Made by a program: the position numbers and the translations under genes. A model generated the notes under the pieces. The model worked only from the letters and a program-made list of their open reading frames with translations, had not been told where the DNA came from and ran no database searches. Shown piece after piece: positions 1 through 3,908 of a stretch of 5,604 nucleotides of DNA. Every line of letters starts with the position of its first letter. The stretch's first letter is position 1. The stretch covers positions 1 to 5,604 of the forward strand of contig JAISNF010000358.1 in assembly GCA_031276415.1 (NCBI GenBank), read 5' to 3'. This DNA is from Planctomycetaceae bacterium (lineage in GTDB: Bacteria; Planctomycetota; Planctomycetia; Pirellulales; Thermoguttaceae).

Positions 1-176
1 GTGATGAAATACTTCAGGACTTTCTGACGCCGGAAGAACCCAATATTGAACAGGAATTTTTCAAACGGAAACCTGTTGAAGAACCGGTTGCGGAGGAAGA
101 AGTTCACGAAGAAAAAACCGTTACCGAAGAAGAACCGCCGCCCGATATCGGTTGGGGAATTACCGAACAAGAATAG
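1..176 (+). CDS. C-terminal end of an unidentified acidic protein (5' partial)
   Basis: An open frame is entered from the left edge: the first complete codon is at position 3, and it stays open for 57 codons to the TAG at 174-176. The visible tail is very acidic and proline-rich. It begins DEILQDFLTPEEP, passes through clusters such as EEPVAEEE and TEEEPPP, and ends IGWGITEQE. Such a tail is likely to be a disordered, solvent-exposed C-terminus; no domain, membrane segment or catalytic motif is visible. The codon pattern, with many GAA codons and an unbroken frame, supports real coding. The start and main domain lie outside the window, so I cannot name a function. The gap of about 190 bp to the next gene, which has its own ribosome binding site, gives no evidence that the two share an operon. 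Confidence 0.72.
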   Translation, partial: DEILQDFLTPEEPNIEQEFFKRKPVEEPVAEEEVHEEKTVTEEEPPPDIGWGITEQE

Positions 177-183
177 CGAAAAC

Positions 184-237
184 ATTTGATTTGTCATCAA
201 ATTGCCGGCACAATATTTCGGCATTTCGGTGAAATAT
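184..237. other. Two small hairpins after the first gene
   Basis: ATTTGAT at 184-190 pairs perfectly with ATCAAAT at 196-202 across a 5-nt loop. ATATTTC at 213-219 pairs with GAAATAT at 231-237 around a loop containing GCATTTCGG. Both lie just downstream of the stop codon at 174-176. They could mark the 3' end of that transcript or a structured leader for the following gene. Neither is followed by a run of T, so they do not look like standard intrinsic terminators. Seven-bp AT-rich stems arise easily by chance. Confidence 0.25.
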
Positions 238-275
238 CGGGCGAATATGGACGTCATTTTGGTTTATTGGTGTAA

Positions 276-327
276 ATAGTTCTATTAAAATAGTTTATTA
301 AAAATTAAAATAGTTCTATTAAAAATT
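276..327. repeat. Threefold AT-rich direct repeat upstream of the TerC-family gene
   Basis: ATAGTTCTATTAAAA occurs exactly at 276-290 and 310-324. A copy lacking the C (ATAGTTTATTAAAA) lies between them at 290-303. The second and third copies both continue into TATTAAAAATT. The array ends about 37 bp before the ATG at 364, in the place expected for promoter or leader sequence. It may be a repeated protein-binding site, an AT-rich UP-like element, or slipped-strand duplication in low-complexity DNA. The sequence alone does not decide between these. Confidence 0.55.
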
Positions 328-350
328 GACATAAATTGTTACAAATTTTT

Positions 351-354
351 GAGG
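351..354 (+). promoter_or_regulatory. Shine-Dalgarno GAGG fixing the start of the TerC-family gene
   Basis: GAGG lies 9 nt before the ATG at 364, which is good spacing. The alternative in-frame TTG at 349 would overlap this site and would place the Shine-Dalgarno inside the coding sequence. The ATG at 364 is therefore the better start. Confidence 0.7.
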
Positions 355-363
355 TTTTTTTTA

Positions 364-1407
364 ATGAGTATTCTTTGGCTTTGGTTTGGTTTTATTGCGT
401 TGGTTATTTTTCTGTTGCTGCTTGACTTGGGCGTATTTCACCGGAAAGCGCACATTCCCGGGATTCGTGAATCACTTGCTTGGACAAGTCTTTGGATTGC
501 GTTGGCGTTGATTTTCAACATTGGAATCTATTTTTTATACGAAAATCATCTCTTTGGTATTGGTTACGGAAAAACGGTTCTTGGCGGAATGAATCTCAAC
601 GGGATGGAAGCCGCCAAGATGTTTTTTACCGGTTATCTTATTGAAAAGTCGCTCAGTCTGGACAATATTTTTGTTATTGGAATGGTATTTTCATTTTTTG
701 GTGTTCCGCGTCTTTATCAACACCGTGTTTTATTCTGGGGGATTTTCGGGGCATTATTGTTGCGCGGGATAATGATTCTGCTTGGTGTAACATTGATTCA
801 GATGTTTGATTGGGTTCTTTACATTTTCGGTTTTTTGCTTCTTGTTACTGCTATTAAAATGTTTTTTCACAAAGAAGAGGAAGTTCACCCTGAAAAGAAT
901 CCGCTTGTCAAATTAGCACAACGTTTTTTTCGTATTACTTCAGAGTATCACGGCGAACATTTTTTTGTCAAAATTCCAAAAGAGCCTGATAATAATTCAA
1001 ACGAAAAGTCGGGAGTTTCCGGTTCTATGTGGTCATGTACTCCTATGCTGTTGGTTCTTTTGGTTGTTGAAAGCAACGATTTGATTTTTGCGATTGATTC
1101 GATTCCGGCGATTTTTGCAATTACGCAAGACCCGTTTATTGTGTTTACGTCGAATGTTTTTGCGATTCTTGGATTGCGGTCGTTATATTTTGTTATGGCG
1201 GCGATGATTGCGAAGTTCCGATATTTGCAGGTTAGTTTATCGGTTATTCTTGCGTATGTTGGGGTGAAGTTGCTTTGTATTGATGTGATTCATCATTTTG
1301 GAATCGAAAATATAATGACATGGATTTCGCTTGGTGTTATTATTGTGGTGATGCTGGTTGGCGTATTGGCATCGGTTTACGTCAATAAAAAAGAACAATC
1401 TACGTAA
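364..1407 (+). CDS. alx: TerC/Alx-family integral membrane protein, putative Mn2+ exporter
   Basis: This 347-residue inner-membrane protein belongs to the TerC family. Members related to E. coli Alx are linked to manganese efflux, and Gram-positive relatives are proposed to metallate secreted enzymes. Hydrophobic segments lie at about residues 5-24, 40-59, 85-112, 122-144, 148-168, 224-253, 255-283, 288-307 and 317-340. The family's conserved membrane acids are present. E94 and D100-N101 sit in GYLIEKSLSLDN, and E236, N238, D239 and D245 sit in VESNDLIFAIDSIPA. A polar loop at about 169-222, containing an EHFFVK motif, separates the two halves as in Alx. Length is close to that of Alx-type members and I see no disruption. 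The start at ATG 364 is set by GAGG nine bases upstream. The gene appears to stand alone, with a repeat-rich AT leader in front. The symbol reflects remembered similarity to Alx; the broader name TerC-family protein is safest, and the transported metal is inferred. Confidence 0.93.
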   Translation: MSILWLWFGFIALVIFLLLLDLGVFHRKAHIPGIRESLAWTSLWIALALIFNIGIYFLYENHLFGIGYGKTVLGGMNLNGMEAAKMFFTGYLIEKSLSLDNIFVIGMVFSFFGVPRLYQHRVLFWGIFGALLLRGIMILLGVTLIQMFDWVLYIFGFLLLVTAIKMFFHKEEEVHPEKNPLVKLAQRFFRITSEYHGEHFFVKIPKEPDNNSNEKSGVSGSMWSCTPMLLVLLVVESNDLIFAIDSIPAIFAITQDPFIVFTSNVFAILGLRSLYFVMAAMIAKFRYLQVSLSVILAYVGVKLLCIDVIHHFGIENIMTWISLGVIIVVMLVGVLASVYVNKKEQST

Positions 1408-1424
1408 ATCTTGTATCATTTACG
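1403..1424 (+). terminator. Hairpin overlapping the stop of the TerC-family gene
   Basis: CGTAAAT at 1403-1409 is a perfect inverted repeat of ATTTACG at 1418-1424, with an 8-nt loop. The stem contains the TAA stop at 1405-1407. It could help end the transcript or protect its 3' end. No T-run follows, the stem is AT-rich, and it begins inside the coding sequence, so a role as an intrinsic terminator is weak. Confidence 0.25.
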
Positions 1425-1454
1425 GATAATAACTTCTAATAACCGGTTTTGTAT

Positions 1455-1487
1455 TTAACCACAGAGAACACAGAGTTCACAGAGAGG
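1455..1487. repeat. Intergenic repeat with 9-bp ACAGAG periodicity
   Basis: After a TTAACC lead-in, ACAGAG occurs at 1461-1466, 1470-1475 and 1479-1484, each 9 bp from the next, giving three units of ACAGAGNNN. From memory, CACAGAG/CTCTGTG-type short repeats recur between genes in many environmental bacteria, so this is probably one copy of a dispersed family. A related module, TTAACCAC then AACACAGA, recurs at 3871-3891. On the opposite strand, a pair of GCAGAG units at the same 9-bp spacing lies at 1752-1769. No open reading frame covers it and no transposase is nearby. Confidence 0.55.
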
Positions 1488-1588
1488 AAGTTTTAATTTT
1501 ATTTCTAATTGAAAATAATAAATAGTAAATTAAAAATAAAATTTCACTGAATAACAGAATAATTGCCAAATTTTTATTGCCCCCCCGA

Positions 1589-1616
1589 TTGTCTAATCAT
1601 TGTAATGATATAAGAT
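1589..1616 (+). promoter_or_regulatory. Candidate promoter of the tRNA-Ile gene
   Basis: TTGTCT at 1589-1594 (match to TTGACA at four positions) is followed after 16 nt by TAAGAT at 1611-1616 (four matches to TATAAT). This predicts transcription from about 1623, roughly 13 nt before the mature tRNA. The spacer holds a perfect palindrome, ATCATT-GT-AATGAT, at 1596-1609. An overlapping TATAAG at 1609-1614 is a better -10 hexamer but sits too close to this -35. The position fits; the exact hexamers are uncertain. Confidence 0.4.
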
Positions 1617-1635
1617 ATACGCTTTGCAATCTTTT

Positions 1636-1710
1636 GGGCGCATAGCTCAGTTTGGTTAGAGCGCGGCCCTGATAAGGCCGAGGTCCATGGTTCGAGTCCA
1701 TGTGCGCCCA
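1636..1710 (+). tRNA. tRNA-Ile (anticodon GAU)
   Basis: The full cloverleaf can be drawn by hand. The acceptor stem GGGCGCA (1636-1642) pairs with TGCGCCC (1703-1709). The D stem GCTC (1645-1648) pairs with GAGC (1659-1662) around a loop containing GG. The anticodon stem CGGCC (1664-1668) pairs with GGCCG (1676-1680) around loop CTGATAA, with anticodon GAT at 1671-1673. The variable region is five bases. The T stem CATGG (1686-1690) pairs with CCATG (1698-1702) around TTCGAGT. The discriminator base is A1710. The next bases are CTTTT, so the 3' CCA is not encoded and must be added by tRNA nucleotidyltransferase. The gene stands alone: no rRNA and no tRNA-Ala sits beside it in this window. Every stem is fully paired and the conserved T8, GG and TTCGA features are present, so it should be functional. 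Confidence 0.97.
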
Positions 1711-1751
1711 CTTTTATCTATCTTAACTTCTTGCCGGTACAAAGTTTATCT

Positions 1752-1769
1752 CTCTGCCGACTCTGCCGA
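1752..1769. repeat. Tandem 9-bp duplication CTCTGCCGA
   Basis: CTCTGCCGA occurs at 1752-1760 and again immediately at 1761-1769. On the minus strand this gives GCAGAG units 9 bp apart, the same period and nearly the same core as the ACAGAG units at 1461-1484 on the plus strand. It lies between the tRNA and the 3' end of the convergent barrel gene. It may be a short, degenerate, inverted member of the same intergenic repeat family, or a chance duplication. Confidence 0.4.
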
Positions 1770-1871
1770 AAATCCGGTATCTTATTCTGAAATATTTTAA
1801 AAGATCGGCATACTTACTGACTTTGTCCCCGTTTACAGATAGAAATCAAAATAACACCAACCGTTGCGATC

Positions 1872-3746
1872 TTACCATCGGGAACCAAGACTTGGAGTGT
1901 AAGGATAATAAACAGTAGGACGTTTCTTTTTGCTGCTTCCAAATGAATAAGTTAAACCCACACAAAACGCAACATTGTTTTGCGTTTTGGTAACACCAGA
2001 CGAAAAAATAACATTGTCCAGCAAATCCGCCTGAATCGCAAGATTTTCATTCCACCAATAACGTAACCCAATTCCAAACGGCATTGTTACCGTGTTTTCG
2101 TTGTGTTTTTTACCATACGTATCAATAAATGATTCACGACTGAATCCAAGACCATATTTGAAAAACGGTCGCCATTTGGCATTGCCAAGCGGATAATAAT
2201 GAACAGCAACATCCAATGTCGATAACCGGTTATTTCGTGTTGTCAACGCCGGAACAGGTTTTCCGGGAGACGTGGCAGCGTACCAATTTTTGAACACCTC
2301 TTGCCCGGCAGCAGTCTCCATAATATCAATAGACGCAAAATGAAGCCGGCTTTCCAATCCCCAATATTCGTTCAAATTATAACCAAAAATCAATCCGCCG
2401 GTTCCGCCTTTTTTCTGATCAATCAAATTGGAAACTAATTGCGAACCGGAAACCCAACCACAAAAACCGCCAAAATAATACGGATGATCCAACCAACTCC
2501 GATTAAGAAGCGGTTGACCAACTCCACGATGCGGACCACTCGGCGTACTAAAAGGACTCAACATTTTTATTCCTGAACATATTGTTTCGCCAAGCGGTGA
2601 TGAAACATAAATCGGCATGAACTGTTTCATTGTCCATTGTGATTCAGAAGTTTTTTCAGGATCGGAATCTTTCTTTTTATCATTTTCCGTTTCATCTTTT
2701 TCCTCCTTTTCCTCTCTTTCCTGTTCACGTTGACGTAACATCATTTCCTGAAAGAGCAATGTCTGATACAATGAATTTTGCTGTTCCGGTGTTCCGTTAC
2801 CGGTAACTTGTTGCCCCGTCATTTCATTGGGATTGTACATTCCCCAATTTCCTTGTCCGTAATAACCATTAGATGCTGTTGCTAAATTGTTGTAATAAGT
2901 GTAAGGATTGTAAGAATTAACGTAAAACTGACCACCGTTTGGAGTATAATAACCTAAATTATTAACACCGTAAGGATTATTGACACCGTAAGGATTTTCA
3001 TTGTTCCCCGAAAAGTTTGAAGGAATCATCGCCTGTGGATACAAATAAGTATAGGGATTATTCGGTAAAGGGCTTGCATTTGAGTTTGTTTCAATGTTAG
3101 AATAGGGAATTATTGGTGTATTCGGATAACCAGTCGGATAACTTGCAGTTGGTTGATTGGATGCCGTTGCACCAAAACCGTTAAAAATTCCCGATTGGTT
3201 GTAAGATATTACCGGAGCGGTTGGTGATTGTTGGGATAATGGAGAAGATAAAGCGTTCGATGTTGTTGTTGATGACGATGATGTTGACGGAGAACCAATT
3301 CCCCAATCAGATAAAGTCATTGCGTTTCCGGTTGCAGGTTTGGGATTGTCCCAAATATTTTGACTTTGATTTTGATTTTCTGGAACATTTTCTCCAGAAA
3401 CCTGACGTATTTTTGACGATTCAACAGTTGCGGATGACGGAACGGAAGAAGGAATAGTATCGTCAGTAAATCGGGATCGTTTGGTAAATCGATTTTCCGG
3501 TTCACGCTGAGGATTGTTAAATTGTTTTTCCAACGGGTTTTGGAGCATTATGTTTTGTGAGGAACGGCTGCTTTGTGAAGAACGAATTGGGGCGGTGCCA
3601 AAAGAAAAATCAATCTCAAAATTAACCCAAAAAATTACAAGGAAAACAATAATTCCCAAAAAACAAAGCCTTCGGCGCGCAATATTAACCGGAATAGAGC
3701 GAAACTCGCTTTTTAATAATATATTTTTGATGCGGTTATGACGCAT
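1872..3746 (-). CDS. Signal-anchored protein with Asn/Ser/Tyr-rich spacer and C-terminal outer-membrane beta-barrel
   Basis: The product has 624 residues. A basic N-terminus ending in RRR (25-27) precedes a hydrophobic helix at about 28-43, acting as a long signal peptide or uncleaved anchor. Residues about 50-335 are low complexity: Ser/Gln/Thr-rich first, then Asn/Pro/Tyr/Gly-rich, with a tandem NPYGVN pair at 251-262. A charged Glu/Lys-rich segment follows (about 338-370), possibly helical. From about 425 to 603 alternating hydrophobic and aromatic strands, with patterns such as GLIFGYNLNEYWGLESRL and MPFGIGLRYWW, end in VGLTYSFG. This fits an eight-stranded OmpA/OmpX-like barrel (OMP_b-brl type), although a basic tail of about 20 residues follows the last strand. 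The ATG at 3744-3746 is the first possible start, since an in-frame TAA lies three codons upstream. No well-spaced Shine-Dalgarno exists, only GGA abutting the ATG. A strong promoter-like sequence lies at 3800-3828. The barrel is well supported; the biological role is unknown. It is convergent with the tRNA and divergent from the ATPase gene. Confidence 0.88.
   Translation of the reverse strand: MRHNRIKNILLKSEFRSIPVNIARRRLCFLGIIVFLVIFWVNFEIDFSFGTAPIRSSQSSRSSQNIMLQNPLEKQFNNPQREPENRFTKRSRFTDDTIPSSVPSSATVESSKIRQVSGENVPENQNQSQNIWDNPKPATGNAMTLSDWGIGSPSTSSSSTTTSNALSSPLSQQSPTAPVISYNQSGIFNGFGATASNQPTASYPTGYPNTPIIPYSNIETNSNASPLPNNPYTYLYPQAMIPSNFSGNNENPYGVNNPYGVNNLGYYTPNGGQFYVNSYNPYTYYNNLATASNGYYGQGNWGMYNPNEMTGQQVTGNGTPEQQNSLYQTLLFQEMMLRQREQEREEKEEKDETENDKKKDSDPEKTSESQWTMKQFMPIYVSSPLGETICSGIKMLSPFSTPSGPHRGVGQPLLNRSWLDHPYYFGGFCGWVSGSQLVSNLIDQKKGGTGGLIFGYNLNEYWGLESRLHFASIDIMETAAGQEVFKNWYAATSPGKPVPALTTRNNRLSTLDVAVHYYPLGNAKWRPFFKYGLGFSRESFIDTYGKKHNENTVTMPFGIGLRYWWNENLAIQADLLDNVIFSSGVTKTQNNVAFCVGLTYSFGSSKKKRPTVYYPYTPSLGSRW
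2959..2994 (-). repeat. In-frame 18-bp tandem repeat encoding NPYGVN twice
   Basis: Two adjacent 18-bp units at 2959-2976 and 2977-2994 differ at one base (2964 versus 2982). They encode two successive NPYGVN hexapeptides at residues 251-262 of the barrel protein. The unit length keeps the frame, so copy-number change by slippage would lengthen or shorten the spacer without breaking the protein. Confidence 0.8.
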
Positions 3747-3799
3747 TCCAAATTACGTGAAGACGATTAACAACCGGGCTTTCTAAAAAAACGGAGCGA

Positions 3800-3828
3800 A
3801 TTATGCAGAATAATTTTTATTGTGTCAA
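3800..3828 (-). promoter_or_regulatory. Sigma70-type promoter of the barrel-protein gene
   Basis: Read on the minus strand, a perfect TTGACA (3828 down to 3823) is followed by exactly 17 bases and then CATAAT (3805 down to 3800), five of six matches to TATAAT. Transcription would begin near 3793, leaving a leader of about 47 nt before the ATG at 3746. Palindrome AATTAT-GCAGA-ATAATT (3799-3815) covers the -10 hexamer and part of the spacer, a position where a bound repressor would block RNA polymerase. This is the best promoter match in the window. No repressor gene is visible. Confidence 0.65.
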
Positions 3829-3869
3829 TAGGAATTATTTAACCATGATACAACTCTGTACAATTCCTA
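3829..3869. repeat. 8-bp inverted repeat in the divergent control region
   Basis: TAGGAATT at 3829-3836 is the exact reverse complement of AATTCCTA at 3862-3869. Nested inside is a smaller TACA-ACTC-TGTA hairpin (3849-3852 with 3857-3860). The left arm directly abuts the -35 hexamer of the minus-strand barrel gene. It could be a dimeric or looped operator serving one or both divergent genes, or the stem of an RNA leader if the ATPase gene is transcribed from further upstream. Function is unproven. Confidence 0.4.
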
Positions 3870-3899
3870 ATTAACCACTAAACAACACAGATTAACCAC
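3839..3899. repeat. Three TTAACCA direct repeats before the ATPase gene
   Basis: TTAACCA occurs at 3839-3845, 3871-3877 and 3892-3898. The first two extend into a 20-bp match, 3839-3858 against 3871-3890, with 15 of 20 identical positions and a 32-bp offset. The second and third are both ATTAACCAC and lie 21 bp apart, about two helical turns. The third ends 10 bases before the ATG at 3909, so it occupies the ribosome-binding region. The module TTAACCAC then AACACAGA at 3871-3891 matches 1455-1474, apart from a spacer of 5 instead of 4 bases. Confidence 0.6.
3859..3864 (+). promoter_or_regulatory. Possible -10 element of the ATPase gene
   Basis: TACAAT has five of six matches to TATAAT and would start transcription near 3871, about 38 nt before the ATG. 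No credible -35 lies 16-18 bases upstream (the sequence there is TATTTA-like), so recognition would need an activator or a different sigma factor. TTGTGT at 3820-3825 is too far away. Confidence 0.25.
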
Positions 3900-3908
3900 A
3901 AATTCATT

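Noticed and set aside
326..345. Perfect TTGACA (326-331) upstream of the TerC-family gene as a -35, with an extended -10 TGT-TACAAA at 337-345.
   Set aside because: Correct spacing would put the -10 at 349-354 (TTGAGG), over the Shine-Dalgarno, and the TACAAA element is only 8 bp away. The geometry does not make a promoter.
1237..1419. Minus-strand open frame antisense to the TerC-family gene.
   Set aside because: It lies over well-supported coding sequence, has Asn/His-rich composition typical of antisense shadows, and shows no recognisable domain.
1455..1487. CRISPR-like repeat array.
   Set aside because: Units are 9 bp with 3-bp variable parts and no spacer-repeat structure, and no cas gene is present.
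1495..1543. 10-bp inverted repeat AATTTTATTT / AAATAAAATT downstream of the TerC-family gene.
   Set aside because: It is entirely A/T with a 29-nt loop in very AT-rich DNA, so it is weakly stable and easily explained by composition.
1580..1586. Run of seven C residues as a phase-variation tract.
   Set aside because: It is outside any coding frame and upstream of the likely tRNA promoter hexamers. One short homopolymer is not enough, though its length is worth confirming in reads.
1802..1872. Inverted repeat AGATCG (1802-1807) with CGATCT (1867-1872), followed on the minus strand by TTTTAAAAT, as a terminator for the barrel gene.
   Set aside because: The stem is only 6 bp with a 59-nt loop, and the second arm overlaps the stop codon. 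A chance match is more likely.
3258..3292. Trinucleotide-like tract (TCA/ACA codons on the minus strand).
   Set aside because: It encodes the Ser/Thr run SSSSTTTS of the barrel-protein spacer and is explained by that low-complexity composition.
3221..3741. Open frames on both strands within the 5' part of the barrel-protein gene (3221-3457 plus, 3514-3741 plus, 3317-3505 minus).
   Set aside because: All overlap the low-complexity coding region of the barrel gene in other frames, have no domain signal, and are expected by-products of repetitive codons.
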